Below are positions 10,093 to 18,150 of a stretch of DNA of 64,000 nt, piece after piece. The translations under genes were made by a program, and so were the position numbers. How positions within the stretch are numbered: the first letter of the stretch is position 1; the number at the start of each line of letters is the position of its first letter. The stretch is from NCBI GenBank assembly GCA_903829015.1, contig CAIKOJ010000151.1, forward strand, positions 1 to 64,000, in the 5' to 3' direction. This DNA comes from an uncultured Bacteroidota bacterium (GTDB lineage Bacteria > Bacteroidota > Bacteroidia > Chitinophagales > Chitinophagaceae). Below the pieces are notes generated by a model that saw only the letters and a program-made list of their open reading frames with translations, ran no database searches and had not been told where the DNA came from.

Positions 10093-11331
10093 ATGAAAAA
10101 AGAAGTTGACGTATTGGTAATCGGTGCCGGACCATCCGGTACTATAGCGGCATCCATAATAAATAATGCCGGCTACTCGGTGCAAATGGTAGAAAAATTG
10201 AAATTCCCACGCTTTGTGATAGGTGAAAGCCTGCTGCCCCGCAGTATGGAAGCCCTTGAAGAGGCCGGACTACTTGATGCGGTGAAGGCAAGAGGTTTCC
10301 AGCAAAAGGATGGTGCCAAGTTTGTTATGGGCGACAAAATATGCGACTTTAATTTCTCAAATCAGTACACCCAGGGCTGGAAGTGGACCTGGCAGGTGCC
10401 AAGAGCTGATTTTGATAAAACGCTGGCCGATGAGTGTGTGCGCAAGGGCATTGATCTGGAATATGAAATGGAAGTTACGGGCATCGAAATTTTCGACGAC
10501 TACTCGCTAACCACTGTACAAGACCCCGCAGGTAATAGCCACGTTATTAAAGCAAAATTCATTGTTGACGGCAGCGGCTACGGTCGCGTCATTCCACGCC
10601 TCTTCGGACTGGAAAAGCCATCCACTATGAAGCAGCGCAAAACAATATTCGGACATGTTACGGATCCGCTGAGAAGCGAAGCTTTCGAACCTAACAGGAT
10701 CATCATTTACGTGCATAACCCTACTACATGGATATGGGTAATTCCATTTTCTACCGGCATTACTTCTTTAGGATACGTAGGTGATGTCGAATTCTTTGAG
10801 GCGCACAAGGGTACGCTGATGGAGAAATTCAAGAGCCTTATTGCTTCAGAACCCGAAATATCTGCCCGCTTCGGCAACTCAGAATTAGTATGGGATGAAC
10901 CAAAGACAATTGAAAGCTGGAGTGTTTCGGTTGAAGCTTTTTATGGAAAGGGATTTGTACTTACAGGTAACGTTACCGAATTCCTTGATCCGGTGTTTTC
11001 ATCAGGTGTTACGCTGGCAGCCGTTTCTGCACAGATGGCAGCTAAGCTTGTTATCCGCGAACTGAAAGGAGAAAAAGTAGATTGGGAAAGTGATTATGCT
11101 GACCCTATGAAAAAAGGCATAGGTGTCTTCCGCACTTACGTACAGAGCTGGTACGACGGCTCGCTGTATAACATCTTCTTTGCGCCCGAACCAGATCTGA
11201 CTATACGTGCTCAGATATGCTCTGTACTTGCAGGGTACGTATGGGATGAATCGAACAGTTTCGTTGCTAAGCACGAAAAAAATGTTCGTGCACTTTCTAA
11301 TTTCCTTGTCTCGCAAAAGTCGATGGCTTAA
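10093..11331 (+). CDS. Flavin-dependent halogenase-like oxidoreductase, pigment-type operon gene 2
   Basis: A 412-residue FAD protein. The GxGxxG dinucleotide motif is GAGPSG (11-16). GESLLP (44-49) and GFQQKDGAKF (68-77) follow, with Lys72 near the position of the catalytic lysine of flavin-dependent halogenases. The halogenase signature WxWxIP is present as WIWVIP (213-218), and the FLDPVFSSGV block (297-306) matches the family. Known members chlorinate or brominate aromatic rings, often carrier-bound, using FADH2 from a separate reductase. Some flexirubin pigments carry ring chlorine, which fits the operon, but non-halogenating relatives share parts of this pattern. Its stop overlaps the next start by one base. 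Confidence 0.85.
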   Translation: MKKEVDVLVIGAGPSGTIAASIINNAGYSVQMVEKLKFPRFVIGESLLPRSMEALEEAGLLDAVKARGFQQKDGAKFVMGDKICDFNFSNQYTQGWKWTWQVPRADFDKTLADECVRKGIDLEYEMEVTGIEIFDDYSLTTVQDPAGNSHVIKAKFIVDGSGYGRVIPRLFGLEKPSTMKQRKTIFGHVTDPLRSEAFEPNRIIIYVHNPTTWIWVIPFSTGITSLGYVGDVEFFEAHKGTLMEKFKSLIASEPEISARFGNSELVWDEPKTIESWSVSVEAFYGKGFVLTGNVTEFLDPVFSSGVTLAAVSAQMAAKLVIRELKGEKVDWESDYADPMKKGIGVFRTYVQSWYDGSLYNIFFAPEPDLTIRAQICSVLAGYVWDESNSFVAKHEKNVRALSNFLVSQKSMA

Positions 11332-11861
11332 TGACCGTTCGCCACTCGGTACAGTTAAATAACGAAGCAGTAGTTCAGGACAATGTCTTATTGCCCGGCA
11401 GGCAATTGCTTTCTGTTGAAGATCTGTATCGCGACCAGCATTGGAGTTATCCAAAGTTCTTTAAGATGGATAGACTCTGCAAATGGGCATGGGCAGGCGC
11501 TGAGTTATTGCTTAGCGGCGGATCGGTTTACAAAGATCTCGATAAAAATAAAATTGGCATCGTATTGTCCACTTCTCAGGGTTGCCTGGAAGTGGACAAA
11601 CGATATTTTGACACAATCGATGTCCCTAGTCCCGCATTGTTTGTTTATACATTACCAAACATTATGCTGGGCGAGATTTGCATCAGGCATTGCCTCAAGG
11701 GCGCTCAGCTGTGCACTGTCAGCGATCGATTCGACTTCGATGAAATGCAGTTTGCAGTAAATAGCCTTTTAAACCAACAGGGCATGGACGCGGTATTGTG
11801 TGGATGGGCCGATGTATCGGAATCCCACCACAACATTCAATTTTATTGGATGACCAGATAA
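11331..11861 (+). CDS. Truncated ketosynthase-like protein lacking the catalytic cysteine, operon gene 3
   Basis: A 176-residue protein resembling only the N-terminal half of beta-ketoacyl synthases. The segment SPALFVYTLPNIMLGEICI (about 100-118) is the dimer-interface and substrate-channel region of that fold. Where a working enzyme would have the nucleophilic Cys in a TACSSG-like motif there is instead LCTVSDRFDFDE, and the His-His part of the triad is absent because the C-terminal half is missing. It is therefore predicted to be non-catalytic: a chain-length factor, scaffold or binding partner. Similar short proteins are recalled from flexirubin/aryl-polyene clusters. The start overlaps the halogenase-like gene (TAATG), implying coupled translation. 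Confidence 0.75.
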   Translation: MTVRHSVQLNNEAVVQDNVLLPGRQLLSVEDLYRDQHWSYPKFFKMDRLCKWAWAGAELLLSGGSVYKDLDKNKIGIVLSTSQGCLEVDKRYFDTIDVPSPALFVYTLPNIMLGEICIRHCLKGAQLCTVSDRFDFDEMQFAVNSLLNQQGMDAVLCGWADVSESHHNIQFYWMTR

Positions 11862-11881
11862 TCAGCCTTAACACACTATCC

Positions 11882-12274
11882 ATGGAGAAACTCAGACTAG
11901 ACAAATACCTGTGGGCAATCCGGATATTTAAGACCAGAACCCAGGCCACTGATGCCATAGAAAGTGGTAAAGTAAAATGGAACGGCGATACTGTTAAACC
12001 AGCCCGGCCAGTATCCATTGGCGATATTTACAGTATCCGTACACCTGCACGCCGCTGGACAATTCAAGTTACCAATTTGCTGCATACGCGGGTTGCCTAT
12101 GAAGAAGCAATCAAGAACTACCTGGACATCACTACCGACGAAGAAAAAGAAATGAACCTACAAGTAGGCAGCAGTTTTTACACCGGTAAGCGCCTAAGTA
12201 AAACAGGCCACCCCACTAAGAAACAGCGGCGTGACCTGGAATCATTTTTAGGAGAGGCTCCCGATACTGACTAG
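11882..12274 (+). CDS. S4-domain RNA-binding protein (Hsp15/HslR-like)
   Basis: A 130-residue basic protein with an S4 RNA-binding domain at the N-terminus: MEKLRLDKYLWAIRIFKTR, then the GKVKWNG strand. A Lys/Arg-rich tail (SKTGHPTKKQRRDLE) follows. This layout matches heat-shock protein 15, which in E. coli binds the 50S subunit carrying a stalled peptidyl-tRNA. The frame extends upstream to 11798, inside the preceding gene, but the S4 domain begins at the ATG at 11882. Its TAG stop and the stop of the convergent gene are both encoded by the same palindromic CTAG (12271-12274). Confidence 0.88.
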   Translation: MEKLRLDKYLWAIRIFKTRTQATDAIESGKVKWNGDTVKPARPVSIGDIYSIRTPARRWTIQVTNLLHTRVAYEEAIKNYLDITTDEEKEMNLQVGSSFYTGKRLSKTGHPTKKQRRDLESFLGEAPDTD

Positions 12275-13491
12275 TAAACGGCTAAGTAGTTGCCAGGTAT
12301 AGTCTTAGTCCATTTGTTACCTCCATCAGTACTTTGGTATATTCCCTGATTAGTTGCCAGGTATATGTACTTCTTATGTGTTCCGTTCTTAAAGATGTTT
12401 TCTTTAAACGCAATGTTCCTCACTACAATGTTTGTACCAAGGCCATTATTCACCTGCTGCTGCCAGGTACCTGTATTGGTATTCAATTCATATAGGCCGG
12501 CCGAATCGGTACCTATCAGGCAAATCTCTTCAAAAGGCGCACTTATGCAAAGCAGCGGCTTGCTTGGAAGGCCAGTATAACGCGTCCAGTTCTTTCCAAG
12601 GTCATCGCTGTAATATGCGCCGTTTCCGTTGCAGTTAATATTGTCAATAGCTATCAGGCGGTTATTAAAGTGACCATACGAATACTTTGCTTCGGTATCT
12701 ACAGTGGGGTATGTAGGCGAAAGTAATCCCGAAATTTTATGGTGTGGCAATGGAGCTCCCGAATAGTTGTGCGGAGAGCCAATACCATTAAATACAGAAG
12801 AATCAGGATTTCCTGTACATTCACTCCACAATGTGGTTTTAGACCGGTAAAAATTACGATTGCTGTTTGCATCATAGCCGCATAAATACCCGTTTTTCAA
12901 CAATGTAAACGATGTAATGCGAATTGTCCATGGAGCACCGGAGTACAGACCCATACTTGTTGAAGCACCAGCGAAAGCAGGGGTGTCAGGGATATCATCC
13001 CACCATGAACCAAGAACGCCACCCACATTCATACTAAAAGACACGCCCAGATAATTACTGGCCGTTGCCGGAAAATTGTTAGTTACAAAAGTCATGCCCC
13101 AATCAGGAATATTAATGATCATCGATTGATTCAAATCAAGCCACAAACCGTTGCAGGTAGAGAATGGGAAGGAAGAAACAGAATCGAAGGCATGATTAAA
13201 ATTCACGCCGTTATTTGTGCTGATGTACAGGTTGTTCTTCGCCCACAAAATGTTATTACCGTCTGTGCAAATTGCCCTGCATGGAGCACCGTCCGCTTTA
13301 AAAACTGTCTTTACTGTTTTACCATCAGTAGTATTAAACAACGAACCGGCAGTATCGGAAAAATACAGACCATAAGGTGTTTCAATAACCTGATCATTGT
13401 CTATACCATTTACTTTTTTTGTACAGCTATTCAACGAAACTATAATCGCTAACAACAATCCAAATGTTATATATAGGGACGTTTTTTGCAT
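12271..13491 (-). CDS. Lipoprotein with sortilin/BNR-like beta-propeller repeats
   Basis: A 406-residue exported protein with a lipobox SLNSC near residue 23. The mature part contains Asp-box-like repeats (NNLYISTNNGVNF, AYYSDDLGKNWTR, GIYQSTDGGNKWTK), as found in sialidase, photosystem-stability (Ycf48-like) and sortilin-type beta-propellers. Enzyme residues of sialidases are not evident, so a binding or structural role is more likely. It is not coupled to other genes and shares a CTAG tetramer with the convergent S4-protein gene for its stop. Function unknown. Confidence 0.8.
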   Translation of the reverse strand: MQKTSLYITFGLLLAIIVSLNSCTKKVNGIDNDQVIETPYGLYFSDTAGSLFNTTDGKTVKTVFKADGAPCRAICTDGNNILWAKNNLYISTNNGVNFNHAFDSVSSFPFSTCNGLWLDLNQSMIINIPDWGMTFVTNNFPATASNYLGVSFSMNVGGVLGSWWDDIPDTPAFAGASTSMGLYSGAPWTIRITSFTLLKNGYLCGYDANSNRNFYRSKTTLWSECTGNPDSSVFNGIGSPHNYSGAPLPHHKISGLLSPTYPTVDTEAKYSYGHFNNRLIAIDNINCNGNGAYYSDDLGKNWTRYTGLPSKPLLCISAPFEEICLIGTDSAGLYELNTNTGTWQQQVNNGLGTNIVVRNIAFKENIFKNGTHKKYIYLATNQGIYQSTDGGNKWTKTIPGNYLAVY

Positions 13492-13603
13492 TGAATTTTA
13501 TTTATTGAGTTATTAAAAACACCAGAAAACAACTGGCATTACCTACAAATTTAATCAGAAAGACGCAATTTACTAATAAATGGTTGGCAAAACCGGAACT
13601 AAT

Positions 13604-15277
13604 TTAATTCGACCTTGCCTTATTTGCGTCGCTCATTTTCATTCCATAGTCCATTAAAGCAATAATGCTGTTTTCCTCCTTGTTCAGGAAATTAATATCC
13701 ATATGATAGTCAAACGTATTGTTGCTGAATGATCCGCCTGTAAGCGAAATGTTATTCAACAGTTTTTTACTTTCATTGATCATCAAAGAATCCTGCGATG
13801 AATTTGTGATACTACCGTCTATGTTCTTGCAAAACTGCTGTATATCTGTAAAAAACGCAATCGGATGACCCATTACCACTGAAGTCACCGCATCTGATTT
13901 CTTCTGCGACTTATACTTTCCTTCCAGGAAGCCTGTTGCATAGGCATATTTGTTAGATGCTATTGCATATTGGTCGTTCATCAAAATGTATACAGAATCA
14001 GATGCACTAATAGGAATTACAAAACCAGAACCCATTGTCTGTAGCCCCATATCTTTCACCATTTTTACCAGCTTCTGAAAATTCTCCTTTTTATTGATCT
14101 TGATCACATAACTCATGGTCATGCTGGGCTTTTGGTTGTTATGCACTACAGCCATACCCATAAAAGAATCAACCACCTTTTCAGATTTCAGGCTAAAATC
14201 ATTCATAGCAAAGGTCATATCTCCGGTAAAAGCATCTAATACTCCGTCTACACTTGATCCCTGCGTACTCAATCCCAGATTGGCAAGCCCCAGCATATTC
14301 ATTTTCTCCAAAAGCAATTTGATCGCTTTTGGAGAAAGATGAATGGCAAACATCATATCCATATTGTCTGCCGGCATCCGTTCTATCATGTCCTTATCAG
14401 CATTCGCCGCCCCCATTTCCACGCCAATTTCCTTCATAGCATCAGAAACATAGTAGTGCATATCGCCCGTGATCTTTCCTTTTACAAAGTCTACACCTGT
14501 AGCAAATGCTGCGTCCTTCCATATTTCACCGGTTACAGATAAACTCATTTTCTCAGCAAGACTGCCACTCATCTGGCCTACCAGTTGCTCATAGTTTAGC
14601 CAAAAGGTGATATCATGTCCTTCTTTTTCAAGCGTTACAAAACGACTGTTACCGATGATAGAATTTTCCTTGGTTACCTTAAACGCATTTTCCATCTCAG
14701 CCGAAATGGTAGTCATATCAAGCGAAGGCTGCTCTTGAGCCTTATTGTCGCCACCCGTGAGGCTGTTGTAGTCAGGTGCAGCAGGCAATACATTAATTAC
14801 AATGAGCAGATTCTTGTTCCAGCCCACATACATGTCCTTACCCAGGCTTGCTTCTTTAATATCGCCATGCTGCTGTACTGCAACTTTCGGAAAAACCGTC
14901 TTCAGATAAGTTTCCCATTCCGCTGCATCAGATAGCGGTGCCAGACCCGTAATTCTGTTTCCACCTTTAAATCTGTTGTCACTTTTTACATAAACGTAAA
15001 AGGTGTTGGAAAAATCGAATCCGGCCTTCTCAATGCCGCTCACAGCATCCTTTGCATTTTTTTCGGGAATACGCGCCTGCATTTCCTTAAACAGTTTGCT
15101 CCCGGTGATCACATTCCACGCTATCTTCTTGCTCAGCGACTTCAGGTTGATACCTGCTACTACTACTGCATCTTTTGGTATGTAGCGCGCATGGTCGGGC
15201 ATGCTGTTACATGCACTCAACAATACGATCGACAAAACAATAATTATGCGGCTATAACCGGGAGTCTGCATTTTCAT
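13604..15277 (-). CDS. DUF4836 family lipoprotein
   Basis: A 557-residue protein with a signal peptide and lipobox LLSAC (Cys near residue 23), then the DUF4836 start DHARYIPKDAVVVAGINLKSL, which I recall as diagnostic for this Bacteroidota family. The rest has repeated beta-strand and helix units without catalytic motifs. The family has no established function; the lipid anchor predicts an envelope location. Two in-frame ATGs (residues 1 and 3) are both plausible starts. It lies 15 bases downstream of the DUF3127 gene on the same strand and may share its transcript. Confidence 0.85.
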   Translation of the reverse strand: MKMQTPGYSRIIIVLSIVLLSACNSMPDHARYIPKDAVVVAGINLKSLSKKIAWNVITGSKLFKEMQARIPEKNAKDAVSGIEKAGFDFSNTFYVYVKSDNRFKGGNRITGLAPLSDAAEWETYLKTVFPKVAVQQHGDIKEASLGKDMYVGWNKNLLIVINVLPAAPDYNSLTGGDNKAQEQPSLDMTTISAEMENAFKVTKENSIIGNSRFVTLEKEGHDITFWLNYEQLVGQMSGSLAEKMSLSVTGEIWKDAAFATGVDFVKGKITGDMHYYVSDAMKEIGVEMGAANADKDMIERMPADNMDMMFAIHLSPKAIKLLLEKMNMLGLANLGLSTQGSSVDGVLDAFTGDMTFAMNDFSLKSEKVVDSFMGMAVVHNNQKPSMTMSYVIKINKKENFQKLVKMVKDMGLQTMGSGFVIPISASDSVYILMNDQYAIASNKYAYATGFLEGKYKSQKKSDAVTSVVMGHPIAFFTDIQQFCKNIDGSITNSSQDSLMINESKKLLNNISLTGGSFSNNTFDYHMDINFLNKEENSIIALMDYGMKMSDANKARSN

Positions 15278-15292
15278 ACTCTACAGTTTTGG

Positions 15293-15733
15293 TTAAAACG
15301 GAAGATCATCAATAGTTTCAGGAGATGGATTATAGCTAGGTGTACTGTTGAAATTATTATTTCCACCAGCATTACCGCCATTGTTGTTATAAGCAGGTGC
15401 CGATGATTGCTGACCGCTGTTACCATTGCCGGCAGGTGCTGCGTTTGCGCTCTCTACTCTCCACGCATCCAGATTGGTGATGTAGTTCACCTTACCATCA
15501 CGCTCCCATTTATTACCTTTTATGTTGAAGCTCACTTTCACCTGATCGCCTTCGTTATATCTGTCTATGATGTCGCACTTATTTTGCACCAACTGCATTT
15601 TAGCGAAATTGGTATATACATTTCCGTTAATCTCCTCTGCCAATTCAATAACGAATTCGCGCTTCTTGAATTTCTCACTTACTTGCTGGGTGTCGTACTT
15701 TGCGATCAGTTTCCCTGTTACTTCTAAGCTCAT
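15293..15733 (-). CDS. DUF3127 protein with SSB-like acidic C-terminal tip
   Basis: A 146-residue protein. Residues 1-95 form a compact DUF3127 domain, predicted to be OB-fold-like. A low-complexity Asn/Gly/Ala/Ser linker (about 97-135) follows, and the protein ends in TIDDLPF. This architecture closely mirrors bacterial single-stranded DNA-binding proteins, whose conserved DDIPF-type tip docks repair and replication partners. The tail match is seen directly; ssDNA binding is inferred. A TATCTTTG -7 box lies about 33 bases upstream. A canonical ssb gene is not present in this window. The DUF4836 gene follows closely. Confidence 0.82.
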   Translation of the reverse strand: MSLEVTGKLIAKYDTQQVSEKFKKREFVIELAEEINGNVYTNFAKMQLVQNKCDIIDRYNEGDQVKVSFNIKGNKWERDGKVNYITNLDAWRVESANAAPAGNGNSGQQSSAPAYNNNGGNAGGNNNFNSTPSYNPSPETIDDLPF

Positions 15734-15765
15734 ATTGGTAAAATTTAATTATAAAACAATAAATA

Positions 15766-15773
15766 CAAAGATA
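15766..15773 (-). promoter_or_regulatory. Bacteroidota -7 box (TATCTTTG) for the DUF3127 gene
   Basis: Reverse complement of CAAAGATA, an exact TAnnTTTG match 33 bases before the start codon. Confidence 0.5.
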
Positions 15774-15799
15774 CAATGTTCGGGGGTGGAAAATAATAA

Positions 15800-15828
15800 A
15801 AAAAGCGCTGTAAAAAGCGCTTTTTTTA
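15800..15828. terminator. Intrinsic terminator downstream of tRNA-His
   Basis: AAAAAGCGC and GCGCTTTTT form a 9-bp stem around TGTAAAAA, with A- and T-runs on both sides, so it can act in either direction. It lies 10 bases past the encoded CCA of tRNA-His. Confidence 0.8.
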
Positions 15829-15837
15829 AGAAATTAT

Positions 15838-15915
15838 TGGGGAGGCTAAAGGGGCTCGAACCCTCGACCCTCAGAACCACAATCTGATGCTCTAACCAAC
15901 TGAGCTACAACCTCC
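15838..15915 (-). tRNA. tRNA-His (anticodon GTG)
   Basis: A complete cloverleaf reads on the minus strand. The acceptor pairs GAGGTTG with TAGCCTC. The D-arm stem is GCTC/GAGC, the anticodon stem TCAGA/TCTGA with loop TTGTGGT (anticodon GTG), and the T-arm GAGGG-TTCGAGC-CCCTT. An extra 5' G (G-1) faces discriminator C73, the identity pair required by histidyl-tRNA synthetase. CCA is encoded in the DNA (15838-15840). A TATCTTTG -7 box lies upstream and an intrinsic terminator downstream, so it is a single-gene transcription unit. Confidence 0.97.
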
Positions 15916-15930
15916 GTGTAAAGTGGGCGA

Positions 15931-15938
15931 CAAAGATA
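15931..15938 (-). promoter_or_regulatory. Bacteroidota -7 box (TATCTTTG) for tRNA-His
   Basis: Exact TAnnTTTG match on the minus strand, 15 bases before the tRNA 5' end. Confidence 0.6.
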
Positions 15939-15962
15939 TAAAAAATCCGTGAAAACAGAAGG

Positions 15963-16670
15963 CTAATTCAATTCATTTTCTGAATCGTTTTCAGCATCAT
16001 TTGCCGATGGCGGACCTATCACAATCACGATCTCGCCCTTGGGTGGATGCTTTTCGTAATGTGAAGCAAGTGCGACAAGTGTATTTTTATTGGTTTCCTC
16101 ATATATCTTGGTGAGTTCGCGGCAAACGGCAGCCTGCCTGTTAGGCCCTAGGTAGGTTGCCAGCTCATTCAGTGTTTTAACCAATCTGTGCGGCGATTCA
16201 TAGAGAATAATAGTACGCTCCTCTGCCGCCAGTTTCTTCATCATCGTCTGCCTGCCCTTTTTTAGCGGCAGGAAACCTTCAAAGCAAAAACTGCTTGCCG
16301 GCAACCCCGACTGCACCAGTGCCGGCACAAACGCAGTGGCACCCGGCAGGCACTCTACCCTGATATTATTGCGCACACATTCTCTTACCAGCAAAAAGCC
16401 CGGATCAGAGATACCGGGGGTACCGGCATCTGTGATCAGTGCGAACTTCTTACCGTCAAGTATCTGCTCAATAAGATGGGGTAGTATTTTATGCTCGTTG
16501 TGCTGGTGGTAAGGAGTGAGTGGCTTTCTGATGCTGTAATGGTTCAGCAGTACCTGACTGGAACGGGTATCTTCACACAATATCACATCTGCAGCGCGCA
16601 ACACCTCCACAGCCCTGTAGGTCATATCTCCAAGGTTGCCTATAGGCGATGGTACCAGGTATAAGCGCAT
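15963..16670 (-). CDS. rsmI: 16S rRNA (cytidine(1402)-2'-O)-methyltransferase
   Basis: A 235-residue SAM-dependent enzyme that 2'-O-methylates C1402 in the decoding centre of 16S rRNA. The sequence has the tetrapyrrole-methylase fold signatures: LYLVPSPIGNLGDMTYRA at the N-terminus, CEDTRSSQVLL (about 33-43), and LITDAGTPGISDPG (about 78-91), all diagnostic of RsmI. The C-terminal extension of some longer RsmI proteins is absent, as is common. It lies downstream of purS on the same strand with about 105 bases between, containing a weak TTGCCA/TGGCAA inverted repeat. Confidence 0.96.
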   Translation of the reverse strand: MRLYLVPSPIGNLGDMTYRAVEVLRAADVILCEDTRSSQVLLNHYSIRKPLTPYHQHNEHKILPHLIEQILDGKKFALITDAGTPGISDPGFLLVRECVRNNIRVECLPGATAFVPALVQSGLPASSFCFEGFLPLKKGRQTMMKKLAAEERTIILYESPHRLVKTLNELATYLGPNRQAAVCRELTKIYEETNKNTLVALASHYEKHPPKGEIVIVIGPPSANDAENDSENELN

Positions 16671-16775
16671 AATAAACTGATTTTACAATTTGCCAATGTG
16701 AAAATTTGGCAATTCGGCAATTCCCGGCGTAACCGGTCATTCAAAGACAGAATGTTTCCTATCCGCTGTTATTAG

Positions 16776-17027
16776 CTACCCTTCTGTAATTGTAAACTCA
16801 AACGATTCCATTACCTGGTTCGCCAATAACTTCTTGCAGGCTTCCTGAGTTTGCTTTTCAGCATCTGCTTTGCTGGGTGCGTCTATGCTTAACGTAATGT
16901 GCTTACCTATGCGCACGTCCTGCAGATTGGTAAGCCCAAGATTGTGCAGACTGTTGTTCACCGCCTTACCCTGTGGATCCAGAAGTTCCTTGAGCGGCAT
17001 GATGTTTATGTGTGCTAAATACCTCAT
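16776..17027 (-). CDS. purS: Phosphoribosylformylglycinamidine synthase subunit PurS
   Basis: An 83-residue protein matching PurS in length and pattern: MRYLAHINIMPLKELLDPQGKA at the start, the NLGLTNLQDVRIGKHITL strand, and a TEG ending. PurS bridges the small PurL and the glutaminase PurQ in the fourth step of purine synthesis, carrying ammonia between them. Its presence implies that this organism uses the three-part FGAM synthase rather than only the large single-chain PurL. purL and purQ are not in the window. It is followed by rsmI on the same strand. Confidence 0.9.
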   Translation of the reverse strand: MRYLAHINIMPLKELLDPQGKAVNNSLHNLGLTNLQDVRIGKHITLSIDAPSKADAEKQTQEACKKLLANQVMESFEFTITEG

Positions 17028-17085
17028 AAAAAAGTAAAAGTTTAAAATTATTACTGAATCCCGATCGCTATCGGAACTTTATTAC

Positions 17086-17886
17086 CTATACCTGTGCCGC
17101 TTCCGGAAATTTGTGAATAATAGAAAGCAATACATACAGTATAAAAGCCAAAGGAAAAGCGGCGTATCCCAATACAAAATACCCGCCTATTGCCGTAGCC
17201 ACTATCAATAACTGCGGCCACATTTGCCCGATACTCATTTTACCCGGTACCAGTTTCAGGAACTTTATTTTTGAAACCATGAACCAACACAGAACAGCGA
17301 TAATAGCATAAATACCCCATTTGTTTTGAAGTACCACCGAAACATAATGTATCACCTTTGCCGGGCTGAACCACAATATAAGCGGGAATGTAGCCACAAA
17401 CAATCCTACTGCCGGAATAGGCATCCCTATAAAATAACCTTTCTGAGCATCAGATGTAATATTGAATTTTGCCAGCCTCAGCGCCCCGAAACAGGCTATC
17501 AGAAAGGCAGGAGCCATGCCCAGCATATTTATGTCGAAAGCATTTTTTTCACCCGTAAGCGAATCCCACAGTAACTTGAATAAAATAGTTGATGGTGCCA
17601 CCCCGAAAGAAACGATATCTGCCAGTGAATCCAGGTCTTTACCAATAGGAGAAAATACCTTCAGCGCTCGTGCCACCATGCCATCGAGCATATCGCACAC
17701 TGCAGCTATAACTATAAATAAGCTACCCAAATACATTTGCTGTGCCCCATTTATCCATTGCCAGGTAGGCAACCCTGCATGGCCCACGCTCATACTCAGG
17801 TAGGGCTGTGCACTCAATATATAAGCTATGGCTATGCAACCGCAAAACAGATTGGCAAGCGTAAGCAGGTTGGGCAAATGCTTCAT
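17086..17886 (-). CDS. pssA: CDP-diacylglycerol--serine O-phosphatidyltransferase
   Basis: A 266-residue inner-membrane enzyme making phosphatidylserine, the precursor of phosphatidylethanolamine. The CDP-alcohol phosphatidyltransferase motif D-x2-DG-x2-AR-x8-G-x3-D-x3-D is complete at about residues 88-112 (DMLDGMVAR, then GKDLDSLAD). About seven or eight hydrophobic segments span the protein. A TACTTTTG -7 box ends six bases before the ATG, suggesting a leaderless or nearly leaderless mRNA. A small CCGAT/ATCGG hairpin (17061-17074) follows its stop. Confidence 0.95.
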   Translation of the reverse strand: MKHLPNLLTLANLFCGCIAIAYILSAQPYLSMSVGHAGLPTWQWINGAQQMYLGSLFIVIAAVCDMLDGMVARALKVFSPIGKDLDSLADIVSFGVAPSTILFKLLWDSLTGEKNAFDINMLGMAPAFLIACFGALRLAKFNITSDAQKGYFIGMPIPAVGLFVATFPLILWFSPAKVIHYVSVVLQNKWGIYAIIAVLCWFMVSKIKFLKLVPGKMSIGQMWPQLLIVATAIGGYFVLGYAAFPLAFILYVLLSIIHKFPEAAQV

Positions 17887-17891
17887 TGGGT

Positions 17892-17899
17892 CAAAAGTA
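17892..17899 (-). promoter_or_regulatory. Bacteroidota -7 box (TACTTTTG) for pssA
   Basis: Exact TAnnTTTG match on the minus strand, ending 6 bases before the pssA ATG; transcription would start at or next to the start codon. Confidence 0.5.
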
Positions 17900-17986
17900 A
17901 GAAAAAAAAGCCCTGCTACTTAAAAATTCTTCACCAATTGAAGGGCGGCAAATGCTCGTACCTAACATAAATAAATGAAGCTGTTA

Positions 17987-18025
17987 AACAAAAACAGGAT
18001 GCAAAGATTGCATCCTGTTTTTGTT
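17987..18025. terminator. Strong intrinsic terminator
   Basis: An 18-bp perfect stem (AACAAAAACAGGATGCAA and its complement) with loop AGA, and T-rich sequence on both sides. It lies downstream of the minus-strand response regulator and upstream of pssA, so it most likely ends the regulator transcript. Confidence 0.85.
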
Positions 18026-18091
18026 ATTTTACTTTACTAATATTTTCACTACCCCGCCTAATAGCATTCCTCAACTGAGCACTTAGCTAAC

Positions 18092-18150
18092 AACTCCCCT
18101 TTAGGGGCTGGGGGTAGTTCCCCCCTTAGGGGGCTGGGGGGCGAGGGTTT
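18092..18150. repeat. Two tandem G/C-rich palindromic repeat units (CCCCTTTAGGGG type)
   Basis: Unit 1 (18092-18117) has CTCCCCTTTAGGGGCTGGGG and unit 2 (18118-18145) has CCCCCCTTAGGGGGCTGGGG. On the minus strand they read TAAACCC...CCCCTAAGGGG. The TAA stop codon of the response regulator gene (18149-18151) coincides with the start of this array. The units resemble, but are not identical to, the GACCCTAAAGGGAG repeats around the DUF559 gene near 35.1-35.9 kb. Confidence 0.75.
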
